This document shows, in pieces, positions 1-7,188 of a DNA stretch of 7,526 nt (positions within the stretch are counted from its first letter, which is position 1; every line of letters begins with the position of its first letter). Made by a program: the position numbers and the translations under genes. The notes beneath the pieces are model-generated. The model saw only the letters and a program-made list of their open reading frames with translations. It searched no databases and had not been told where the DNA came from. This stretch comes from Planctomycetota bacterium (GTDB lineage: Bacteria > Planctomycetota > UBA1135 > GCA-002686595): contig JAJFFA010000727.1 of the NCBI GenBank assembly GCA_021776885.1, positions 1-7,526 of the forward strand, in the 5' to 3' direction.

Positions 1-1
1 C

Positions 2-556
2 TTCCTGTGTCAGAACAACGGCTGGGCAATCTCTTGCCGCAGCGACGAGCAGACCGCGTCCGACGGCTTCGCCATCAAGGCGCAGGCCTACGGCATGCCG
101 GGCGTGGTGGTGGACGGGAACGACCTCTTGGCCGTGCGGCGCGCCGTCCAGGACGCCGTCGCGCGCGCGCGCAAGGGCGAGGGGCCGACGCTGATCGAGG
201 CCAAGACCTACCGCATGGGCGGGCACTCGACCTCGGACGACCCGACGCGCTACGTGCCTGCGGAGGAGCTCGCCGAGTGGGCCGAGCGTGACCCGGTGCA
301 GCGCTTCCAGCGCTTCCTCGCCAAGCGTGGCATCTGGGACGAGGCGCTCGAGGAGCGCTTGCTTGCGGAGGTGCGCGACGAGGTTGCGGTGGCCGCGAAG
401 AGCGCCGAAGCCACCCCTGCCCCCGGGCTCGAGACCATCTTCAGCGACGTCTACGCGGAGATCCCGGCGCACCTGCGTCGCCAGGGCGAGGCGTCATTCG
501 ACCTGGCTCGGCGCAAGGGCGAGGCCGCCGCCGGCGACGGCGAGTTCCCGCTCTGA
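2..556 (+). CDS. 2-oxoacid dehydrogenase E1 alpha subunit (branched-chain type), first copy, 5'-truncated
   Basis: This is the C-terminal 184 residues of a thiamine-diphosphate-dependent E1 alpha subunit; the frame is open from base 2, so the N-terminus lies upstream of the window. It starts inside the cofactor motif: FLCQNNGWAIS carries the paired Asn that ends the GDG-X(25-30)-NN thiamine/Mg motif. It continues with VDGND, EGPTLIEAKTYRMGGHSTSDDP and DVYAEIPAHLRRQ. The HSTSDDP phosphate-loop motif and the following Trp/Asp-Pro pattern are typical of branched-chain 2-oxoacid dehydrogenase E1 alpha, whereas pyruvate-type E1 alpha usually has HSMSDP. Together with E1 beta, 46 bases downstream, it would form the alpha2beta2 decarboxylase of the complex. 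A second E1 alpha lies at 3270-4364; a hand alignment gives roughly half identical residues over the shared part, and both end in GDG-X-FPL. The family call is secure; the substrate is inferred. Confidence 0.93.
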   Translation, partial: FLCQNNGWAISCRSDEQTASDGFAIKAQAYGMPGVVVDGNDLLAVRRAVQDAVARARKGEGPTLIEAKTYRMGGHSTSDDPTRYVPAEELAEWAERDPVQRFQRFLAKRGIWDEALEERLLAEVRDEVAVAAKSAEATPAPGLETIFSDVYAEIPAHLRRQGEASFDLARRKGEAAAGDGEFPL

Positions 557-602
557 CTCCCGACCCGATCACTCCCTGCCGACTCCTAGCGAGAACTGCG
601 AG

Positions 603-1577
603 ATGCCTGAACTGACCCTGGTCCAAGCCGTGAACGACGGCCTCAAGACCGCCATGCGCGCGGACGACTCCGTGCTCGTCTTCGGCGAGGACGTCGGCCC
701 CAAGGGCGGCGTGTTCCTCGCGACCGAGGGCCTGACCTCCGAGTTTGGCAAGGAACGTTGCTTCGACACGCCGCTCTCCGAGGACGGCATCGTCGGCACG
801 GCCGTGGGCATGGCCATGAACGGCTTGCGGCCCGTGGCCGAGATCCTGTTCCAGGACTTCAACTTCCCCGCCTTCGATCAGATCGTCTCCGAGGCGGCAA
901 AGCTGCGCTACCGCTCCGGTGGTCAGTACACCGCTCCGATGGTGATCCGCACGCCCTTCGGGGGCGGCATCCGCGGCGGCCTCTACCACAGTCAGTCGGG
1001 CGAGGCCTACTTCACGCACACCGCGGGGCTGAAGGTCGTCGTGCCTTCGACGCCCTACGACGCCAAGGGACTCTTGATCGCCTCGATCAACGATCCCGAC
1101 CCCGTGCTGTTCCTCGAGCCCAAGGCACTCTACCGCTCGGTGAAGGGCGAGGTGCCCGAGGGCGAGTACAGCGTCGACCTCTCGACCCTGCGCAGCGTCC
1201 GCTCCGGCGACGACGTGACCCTGTTCTGCTACGGCGCCATGGTGACGGTGGCGGAGAAGGCAGCGGACCAGGCCCAGGCCAAGGGGATCGGCGTCAACAT
1301 CGTCGACCTGCGCACGCTCCTGCCGCTGGACGAAGAGGGGGTGCTCGAGCACGCCAAGCGCACCGGGCGCGTGGTCGTCTTGCACGAGGCGCCGCGCTTC
1401 TGCGGCTTCGGGGCCGAGATCAGCGCTCTGATCGCCGAGCGCGCGATCGAGTACATGGAGGCGCCGATCGCCCGCGTCACGGGCTTCGACACGCCCTTTC
1501 CCAACACCCTCGAACACCACTACCTGCCCGATCCCCGGCGGGTGCTGGACGCGATCGAGCACGTCGCGAACTACTGA
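603..1577 (+). CDS. 2-oxoacid dehydrogenase E1 beta subunit (branched-chain type)
   Basis: The protein has 324 residues, the normal length for a separate E1 beta. It has an N-terminal transketolase-like pyrimidine-binding domain (about 1-180) and a C-terminal transketolase domain (about 195-315). LVFGEDVGPKGGVF (residues 25-38) and DTPLSEDGIVG (55-65, with the thiamine-activating Glu60) are visible. TPFGGGIRGGLYHSQS (117-132) carries the active-site His129. YHSQS and the GGG stretch match branched-chain E1 beta rather than pyruvate-type E1 beta, which usually has QHSQ. The ATG at 603 is chosen because family homology begins there; the frame is open much further upstream, but that part overlaps the preceding E1 alpha. 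The upstream ribosome site is weak (GCGAG-rich). It lies between E1 alpha and E2 and should pair with one or both E1 alpha proteins of this operon. Confidence 0.95.
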   Translation: MPELTLVQAVNDGLKTAMRADDSVLVFGEDVGPKGGVFLATEGLTSEFGKERCFDTPLSEDGIVGTAVGMAMNGLRPVAEILFQDFNFPAFDQIVSEAAKLRYRSGGQYTAPMVIRTPFGGGIRGGLYHSQSGEAYFTHTAGLKVVVPSTPYDAKGLLIASINDPDPVLFLEPKALYRSVKGEVPEGEYSVDLSTLRSVRSGDDVTLFCYGAMVTVAEKAADQAQAKGIGVNIVDLRTLLPLDEEGVLEHAKRTGRVVVLHEAPRFCGFGAEISALIAERAIEYMEAPIARVTGFDTPFPNTLEHHYLPDPRRVLDAIEHVANY

Positions 1578-1600
1578 GCAGCCAAGGACATCCCAAGACC

Positions 1601-3247
1601 ATGATCGAGTTCAAGTTGCCCGATATCGGCGAAGGTGTCGCCGAAGGTGAGATCGTCAAGTGGCTGGTCTCGGAGGGACAGGCTGTCGACGAGCACCAGC
1701 CGGTGGTCGAAGTCATGACCGACAAGGCGACGGTCGAGGTGCCCGCTCCCGCGGCCGGCACGGTCTCGCGCCTGCTGGCCGGGGAGGGCGACACCGTCCC
1801 GGTCGGAACGGTCATCTTCCACCTCGAGCAGGGCGCAGCGGGCAGCGCTCCTGCCCCGGAGGAGGCGCCGGCAGCAGAGGCTGCCGCCCCGGCCCCGGCC
1901 GCCCCGGCCCCGGCTGCACCCGCCCCGGCTGCACCCACCTCGGCCTCCAGCGGCGGTGGCGGCGGCGGCGGCGGAGCCTTGATCGAGTTCAAGCTGCCCG
2001 ACATCGGTGAAGGTGTGGCCGAGGGCGAGATCGTCCAATGGCTCGTCGCCGAGGGCGCAGACGTCAACGAGCACGATCCCGTGGTCGAGGTGATGACGGA
2101 CAAGGCCACGGTCGAGGTCCCGGCGCCGGCCGCCGGGAAGATCGTCAAGCAGCTCGCAGCGGCAGGTCAGACGGTTCCGGTGGGAGAGGTCATCTTCCAC
2201 CTCGCGAGCTCTTCAGGCGCTGCCGCGCCGGCGACCCCTGCGGCTGCCGCCCCGGCCGCCGCAGCCAGCGCCGCCCCGGCGGCCTCAGCCGGCGCCGCCC
2301 CGGCCGCCTCCGCGGTCGCCGTGCGCTCGAGCTCCAACGGGAAAGTGCTCGCCGTGCCGAGCGCACGCCGCCTGGCGCGAGAGCTGGGCGTGGACATCTC
2401 CCTGGTCCAGGGCAGCGGCGGCAACGGGGTCGTGCGCAAGCAGGACGTCGAGGCCTTCTCGCAGTCCGGTGGGGCGGCTACGGCCTCTGCCCCGGCCGCT
2501 GCCAGCGCGGGTGCGCTCCCGCGGGCTGCGGTTCCGGCCGGCTCCGAGGAGCGTCGACCCTTCCGCGGTGTGCGCAAGAAGATCTCCGAGGCCATGGTGC
2601 GCTCGGCCACCACCGCCGTGCACTTCACGGTGGTCGAGGAGGTCGACGTGACCGAGCTGGTCAGCGTGCGTGCCAAGGCCAAGGCCATCGGAGCGCAGTC
2701 GGGCATCAAGGTCACCTATATGCCCTTCATCATGAAGGCCTGTGCGGCAGCCCTGACCAAGTTCCCGATGCTCAACGGGCGGCTCGACGAGGACGCTCAG
2801 GAGATCGTGAACCCCTCGTGGATCAACCTGGGCATCGCGACCGACACGCCCCAGGGGCTGATCGTGCCGGTGATCCAGAACGTGCAGGCCAAGGGCATGC
2901 TCGAGCTGGCTGCCGAGCTGCAGGACATGGCGGAGCGCACGCGCGGGGGCAAGATCAAGCCGGACGAGCTGCGCGGCAGCACCTTCACGATCACCAACGC
3001 GGGCAACATCGGTGGCATCCTGGCCACGCCGATCATCAACTTCCCGGACATCGCGATCCTCGGCGTGCACCGCATCATGAAGCGGCCCGGCGTGGTCGAG
3101 ACGCCCGAGGGCGACGAGATCGAGATCCGCGAGTACATGAACTTCTCGACCAGCGTCGATCACCGCCTGGCGGATGGGGCGGACGGTGCGCGCTTCCTCG
3201 CCTACCTGCGAGTGCTGCTCGAGAACCCGGGGCTGATCGCGCTCTAG
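1601..3247 (+). CDS. Dihydrolipoyl acyltransferase E2 with two lipoyl domains
   Basis: The protein has 548 residues and is the core of the complex; it transfers the acyl group from lipoyl-lysine to CoA. Domains in order: lipoyl domain 1 (1-77, lipoyl Lys42 in TDKA); an Ala/Pro linker with three PAPAA units, then eight Gly (118-125); lipoyl domain 2 (127-202, Lys168 in TDKA); an Ala/Pro linker; a peripheral-subunit-binding domain (about 249-286, VPSARRLARELGVD then GNGVVRKQDVEAF); a third linker; and the catalytic domain (about 319-548). The catalytic motif DHRLADG (520-526) supplies His521 and Asp525. The two lipoyl domains share close to 80% of residues by hand count. DTPQGLIVPVIQNV and TPIINFPDIAILGV resemble pyruvate-type E2 more than branched-chain E2. 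AAGGA at 1584-1588 lies 12 bases before the ATG. Translation ends with tandem in-frame TAG TGA. The substrate is not settled. Confidence 0.95.
   Translation: MIEFKLPDIGEGVAEGEIVKWLVSEGQAVDEHQPVVEVMTDKATVEVPAPAAGTVSRLLAGEGDTVPVGTVIFHLEQGAAGSAPAPEEAPAAEAAAPAPAAPAPAAPAPAAPTSASSGGGGGGGGALIEFKLPDIGEGVAEGEIVQWLVAEGADVNEHDPVVEVMTDKATVEVPAPAAGKIVKQLAAAGQTVPVGEVIFHLASSSGAAAPATPAAAAPAAAASAAPAASAGAAPAASAVAVRSSSNGKVLAVPSARRLARELGVDISLVQGSGGNGVVRKQDVEAFSQSGGAATASAPAAASAGALPRAAVPAGSEERRPFRGVRKKISEAMVRSATTAVHFTVVEEVDVTELVSVRAKAKAIGAQSGIKVTYMPFIMKACAAALTKFPMLNGRLDEDAQEIVNPSWINLGIATDTPQGLIVPVIQNVQAKGMLELAAELQDMAERTRGGKIKPDELRGSTFTITNAGNIGGILATPIINFPDIAILGVHRIMKRPGVVETPEGDEIEIREYMNFSTSVDHRLADGADGARFLAYLRVLLENPGLIAL
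1889..1975 (+). repeat. Ala/Pro tandem linker repeat and polyglycine run between the E2 lipoyl domains
   Basis: Three tandem PAPAA units (residues 97-111 of E2; 15-base period, with CCCCGGCTGCACCC at 1908-1921 and again at 1923-1936) are followed by a short Ser-rich bridge and eight consecutive Gly codons at about 1952-1975. Ala/Pro linkers are the usual stiff but mobile swinging-arm tethers of E2 proteins. An uninterrupted Gly8 run directly before the next lipoyl domain is less usual. Low-complexity GC-rich DNA like this is prone to length change. Confidence 0.8.
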
Positions 3248-3269
3248 TGAGCCCTTGGCCACCTCTTCG

Positions 3270-4364
3270 ATGAGCCACGACCGCTCGACGACGGCCGCGC
3301 CGGCCGCGACGACCCTCGATGCAGCGGGGCGTCGCGAGCTGTTCGTGCACATGCTGCGGCTGCGCTGCCTCGACGAGCGCATGCTCAAGCTGCAGCGCGC
3401 CGGGCGCATCGGCTTCGTGGGCACGGCGCGCGGGCTGGAGGGCGCCATCCTCGGCGCCGCCTCGGCGCTCGCGCCGCGTGACTGGCTGTGGTCGGGCCTG
3501 CGCGAGGGTGGCGCGGCGCTGATGCGCGGCCTGCCGCTCGCCGAGTACATCGCGCAGATGTACTGCAACGCCAACGACACGGCCAAGGGGCGCCAGATGT
3601 GCAACCACTTCCAGCACAAGGGCAGCCACTATCCGAGCTGGTCGTCGGTGATCGGAACCCAGATCCCGCACGGGGTCGGCGCGGCCTTCGCGGAACGCGC
3701 ACGCGGCTCGGACGCGGTGCACGCCATCTTCTTCGGCGATGGCGCGACCAGCTCCAACGGGTTCCATGCGGGCCTGAACTTTGCCGGGGTCTGGAAGGCG
3801 CCCTGCGTCTTCGTGTGCATCGACAACGGCTGGGCGATCTCGGTCGCGTCCTCGGCCCAGACCGCGGCGCGCTCCTTCGCCGACAAGGGCATCGCCTACG
3901 GCATCCCCGCCCTGCAGGTGGACGGCAACGACGCCCCCGCCTGCCATGAGGCCGTGGCCCAGGGCCTGCTGCGGGCGCGGGCCGGCGAGGGGCCGACCCT
4001 CGTGGTGCTCGAGACCTACCGAATGCTGGGTCACTCCAGCTCGGACGACCCGACCAAGTACCGCTCGGACGAGGAGGTCGAACGCTGGGCGAAGCGTGAT
4101 CCGATCGATGCCCTCGAGCGCGAGCTGCTGGCCTCGGGGAACCTGGCCGAGGGCGAGCGAGCCGAGCTCGTCAGCCAGCTGACCGCCGAGATCGATGCGG
4201 TCATCCACGAACAGGAGGCGGCTGCGCCCATGGCCCTGCGCACCCTGGTCGAGGATGTCTACGCCGAGGTGCCTCAGCACCTGCGGCTGCAGTACAACCA
4301 TTTCCACGATGTCGTCCAGCGCAGGGGGGAAGCCCTCCCTGGGGACGGTGCCTTCCCGCTTTGA
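3270..4364 (+). CDS. 2-oxoacid dehydrogenase E1 alpha subunit (branched-chain type), second copy
   Basis: A complete E1 alpha of 364 residues, standard for the family. Visible motifs: RIGFVGTARGLEGA (46-59), REGG (78-81), KGRQM (106-110), SSVIGTQIPHGVGAA (125-139), the thiamine/Mg motif starting at GDG (156-158) and ending IDNGWAIS (184-191), VDGND (217-221), and YRMLGHSSSDDP (250-261) with His255 in the phosphate loop. KGRQM, TQIPHGVGAA and HSSSDDP are branched-chain-type signatures. The motif ends in Asp-Asn instead of the usual Asn-Asn; the second Asn, the expected Mg ligand, is kept. The ATG at 3270 is preferred. An in-frame TTG at 3255 would add five residues, and neither start has a strong ribosome site. 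It sits 22 bases after E2 and 8 bases before E3, so it is a second alpha subunit in the same operon as the one ending at 556. Whether it shares E1 beta is inference. Confidence 0.94.
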   Translation: MSHDRSTTAAPAATTLDAAGRRELFVHMLRLRCLDERMLKLQRAGRIGFVGTARGLEGAILGAASALAPRDWLWSGLREGGAALMRGLPLAEYIAQMYCNANDTAKGRQMCNHFQHKGSHYPSWSSVIGTQIPHGVGAAFAERARGSDAVHAIFFGDGATSSNGFHAGLNFAGVWKAPCVFVCIDNGWAISVASSAQTAARSFADKGIAYGIPALQVDGNDAPACHEAVAQGLLRARAGEGPTLVVLETYRMLGHSSSDDPTKYRSDEEVERWAKRDPIDALERELLASGNLAEGERAELVSQLTAEIDAVIHEQEAAAPMALRTLVEDVYAEVPQHLRLQYNHFHDVVQRRGEALPGDGAFPL

Positions 4365-4372
4365 GAGACACG

Positions 4373-5776
<1,404 letters not shown>

Positions 5777-5810
5777 GCGGCTCGAACGCAGCTCGGCAGG
5801 GCGAGAGCTG

Positions 5811-6518
5811 ATGGAGAGCCCGTCGCGGCAGCTCGACGTCATGCGCCTCGGGCGACGCCCCTACGCAGAGGTCAAGGAGCTGCAGGAGCGGCTGGTTGCC
5901 GAGCGCGTCTCGGGGCAGGTGGGGGACACCCTGATCCTGACCGAGCACGACCCGGTGCTGACCCTCGGGCGCGGCTCGGCGCCCGACGAGGCACGTGGGC
6001 TGGAGCTGCCCGTGTTCGAGGTCGAGCGCGGAGGCGAGGCGACCTGGCACGGTCCGGGGCAGGTGGTCGCCTACCCCATCTTCTACCTGCCTCCGCAGCG
6101 CCGGGACCTGCATCGCTACCTGCGCGACCTGGAGGAAGTGGTCCTGCGCTCCCTGGCCGAGGTGCAGATCGAGGGGCGCCGCGAGGAGGGCAAAACGGGG
6201 GTCTGGATCGGTGACCAGAAGGTCTGTTCGATCGGCGTCGCGGTTCGCCGCTGGGTGACCTGGCATGGCCTGGCGCTGAACGTCCACAACGACCCGGACG
6301 CCTTCCTGGGCATTCGCCCCTGTGGCCTCGACCCTGCGTTGATGACACGCGTCGCCGACCATGCCCAGGTCCCGCCCGCGAACCTCCTGTTCGAGGTGCT
6401 GCTCGTGAAGCACTTCCTCGAGGTCTTCGAGCTCGAGCTGCCGGAGCCTCCGGCGCGCCCCGACGAGGGCGGGGTCGGGCCGGGCGGCTTCCCCGACCTG
6501 CCCATGCACCCGGGCTGA
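5811..6518 (+). CDS. lipB: Lipoyl(octanoyl) transferase LipB
   Basis: A 235-residue cytosolic enzyme that moves octanoate from acyl carrier protein to the lipoyl-domain lysine of E2-type proteins, the first step of lipoate attachment (LipA then inserts sulfur). The signature RGGEATWHGPGQVVAYPI (73-90) matches the classic RGG-X-X-T-X-HGPGQ block. GDQKVCSIG carries the conserved Lys137, and GIRPCGL (167-173) carries the catalytic Cys171. ALNV (155-158) is also as expected. The last 25 or so residues, Pro/Gly-rich, go beyond the conserved fold. The start is ATG 5811 with GAGAG at 5803-5807. It lies 34 bases after E3 and before a terminator, so it is probably co-transcribed and modifies the two lipoyl domains of the E2 encoded upstream. 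No lipA is present in the window. Confidence 0.95.
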   Translation: MESPSRQLDVMRLGRRPYAEVKELQERLVAERVSGQVGDTLILTEHDPVLTLGRGSAPDEARGLELPVFEVERGGEATWHGPGQVVAYPIFYLPPQRRDLHRYLRDLEEVVLRSLAEVQIEGRREEGKTGVWIGDQKVCSIGVAVRRWVTWHGLALNVHNDPDAFLGIRPCGLDPALMTRVADHAQVPPANLLFEVLLVKHFLEVFELELPEPPARPDEGGVGPGGFPDLPMHPG

Positions 6519-6521
6519 GCG

Positions 6522-6550
6522 GGAAGGCCGGCGATCCGGGCCGGCTTTTC
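6522..6550 (+). terminator. Rho-independent terminator after lipB
   Basis: GCCGGC (6527-6532) and GCCGGC (6540-6545) pair around a 7-base loop. The stem extends outward by A-T, G-C and G-T pairs to about 11 bp and is followed by TTTT (6546-6549). It starts 4 bases after the lipB stop. The T-run is short, but position and stem strength fit the end of the dehydrogenase-lipB operon. Confidence 0.72.
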
Positions 6551-6658
6551 AGGGGCCTTGCATGCGAGTCCCCAGGCCCCTTGGGGAGGCCCTGAAGGGG
6601 GTGTGGCCCCCGGGCTGAGATCGGGGTGGCCCCCTGCTCCCGACGTTCTCCGATCGGG
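6551..6658 (+). promoter_or_regulatory. G/C-tract region with competing hairpins, upstream of the Hpt gene
   Basis: Alternating tracts of four or five G or C occur here. Possible stems: 6551-6558 with 6574-6581 (AGGGGCCT/AGGCCCCT, perfect, 15-base loop); 6570-6574 with 6582-6586 (CCCCA/TGGGG), which excludes the first; 6597-6601 with 6607-6611 (GGGGG/CCCCC, 5-base loop); and 6623-6626 with CCCC in 6630-6634. GTGGCCCCC is repeated at 6603-6611 and 6626-6634. It could be leader RNA structure for the Hpt-HDOD unit or a second, downstream termination zone. No confident -35/-10 promoter was recognised in it. The function is not known. Confidence 0.35.
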
Positions 6659-6784
6659 CTGGAGTCTCGGGCATGGGAAGCACGATGAAGCGGGAGTCGT
6701 GGCACTCGACGCCTTCCCCGGAGCTCGTCCCCGTCCATCACTCGCATGTCTGCCCGCATCGCCCGCCATCGCCCCGATCCCCAC
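6659..6784. other. Non-coding rest of the intergenic region
   Basis: Together with the terminator and the G/C-tract region this makes a 277-base gap between lipB and the Hpt gene. The promoter of the Hpt-HDOD pair should lie somewhere in the gap, but I see no convincing sigma-70 or sigma-54 boxes. The Hpt reading frame stays open back to 6673, but the encoded peptide is Pro/His/Arg/Ser-rich without conserved features, and the strong ribosome site at 6785 argues against its use. Confidence 0.5.
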
Positions 6785-6789
6785 GGAGG
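6785..6789 (+). promoter_or_regulatory. Ribosome binding site deciding the Hpt start
   Basis: GGAGG lies 6 bases before the ATG at 6796. This is the textbook position, and it selects this start over the in-frame ATGs at 6673 and 6685. Confidence 0.8.
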
Positions 6790-6795
6790 CCTCCG

Positions 6796-7188
6796 ATGAC
6801 TTCACCCTGGGACTCCGTAACCGACCTGCGGCACCAGTCCGGCGCCCCTGTCCTGGAGGCCGAGGTGCTGCGAACCCTGGAGGACATGGGCGGCGACGCT
6901 GCCTTCGTCTTCGAACTCGTGGACCTCTTTCTGGACGACGCCCGGACGCGCGTGCCCGAGCTGCTCAGCGCAGCCGAGAGCGGCCAGCCCGAGGCGCTGA
7001 GCAAGTCCGCCCACGCGCTCAGGTCTGCCAGCGCGAACATCGGGGCCCAGTCCTTCGCCGCCCTCTGTGGGCGCATCGAGGCGGCCTGCCGCGAAGGCGA
7101 CGCGGACCTGGCGACCCTCGGGAGCGAGGCCGCCGTGATGTTCGACGAGGTCGCGAGGGCACTCGCCGGGCTGAAGGAGGGCGCGTGA
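6796..7188 (+). CDS. Stand-alone Hpt (histidine phosphotransfer) domain protein
   Basis: A 130-residue, all-helical, single-domain protein. The Hpt motif is SAHALRSASANIGA (residues 71-84), with the phosphorylatable His73, matching the family pattern HxLKGSSxxLGA; here Lys-Gly is replaced by Arg-Ser. The preceding EVLRTLEDMGGD and FVFELVDLFLDDARTRVPELLSAA and the following FAALCGRIEAACREGD fit the four-helix bundle typical of such domains. It has no kinase, receiver or membrane segment. It should relay phosphate between a hybrid histidine kinase and a response regulator encoded elsewhere; the partners are not visible. The start at 6796 is supported by the GGAGG site. It overlaps the HDOD gene by 4 bases, suggesting coupled translation and a shared signalling role. 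The family call is firm; the pathway is unknown. Confidence 0.88.
   Translation: MTSPWDSVTDLRHQSGAPVLEAEVLRTLEDMGGDAAFVFELVDLFLDDARTRVPELLSAAESGQPEALSKSAHALRSASANIGAQSFAALCGRIEAACREGDADLATLGSEAAVMFDEVARALAGLKEGA
7173..7180 (+). promoter_or_regulatory. Strong ribosome binding site for the GTG-started HDOD gene
   Basis: GAAGGAGG inside the end of the Hpt gene lies 4 bases before the GTG at 7185. This near-perfect Shine-Dalgarno sequence supports the GTG start, which overlaps the Hpt stop (GTGA). Confidence 0.8.

Noticed and set aside
95..556. A complete short gene starting at ATG 95
   Set aside because: The frame is open back to base 2 and the residues before Met continue the E1 alpha cofactor motif, so this is a truncated gene, not a short one.
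441..1562. Long open frames on the minus strand (also 2285-3619, 3075-4307, 4274-5842, 5484-6509)
   Set aside because: They lie opposite clear enzyme genes, are His/Arg/Gly/Leu-rich with no recognisable domains, and are the expected shadows of high-GC codon use.
3255..3269. TTG start adding five residues to the second E1 alpha
   Set aside because: A normal ATG lies 15 bases on, the extra residues are not conserved family sequence, and no better ribosome site precedes the TTG.
4361..4372. TTG start of E3 overlapping the second E1 alpha stop
   Set aside because: The ATG at 4373 gives the normal E3 N-terminus just before the FAD motif; the TTG adds four unconserved residues.
6552..6626. G-quadruplex from four G-tracts
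   Set aside because: The loops between tracts are about 10 to 27 bases, too long for a convincing quadruplex; simple hairpins with the nearby C-tracts are more likely.
6700..6715. Sigma-54-like promoter (TGGCACT then GCC) upstream of hpt
   Set aside because: The -24 part fits TGGCAC, but the -12 TTGC is absent and the GC is one base off the required spacing.
6673..6795. Longer Hpt protein from the in-frame ATG at 6673 (171 residues)
   Set aside because: The added 41 residues are Pro/His/Ser/Arg-rich without conserved features, while GGAGG at 6785-6789 sits at the ideal distance from ATG 6796.
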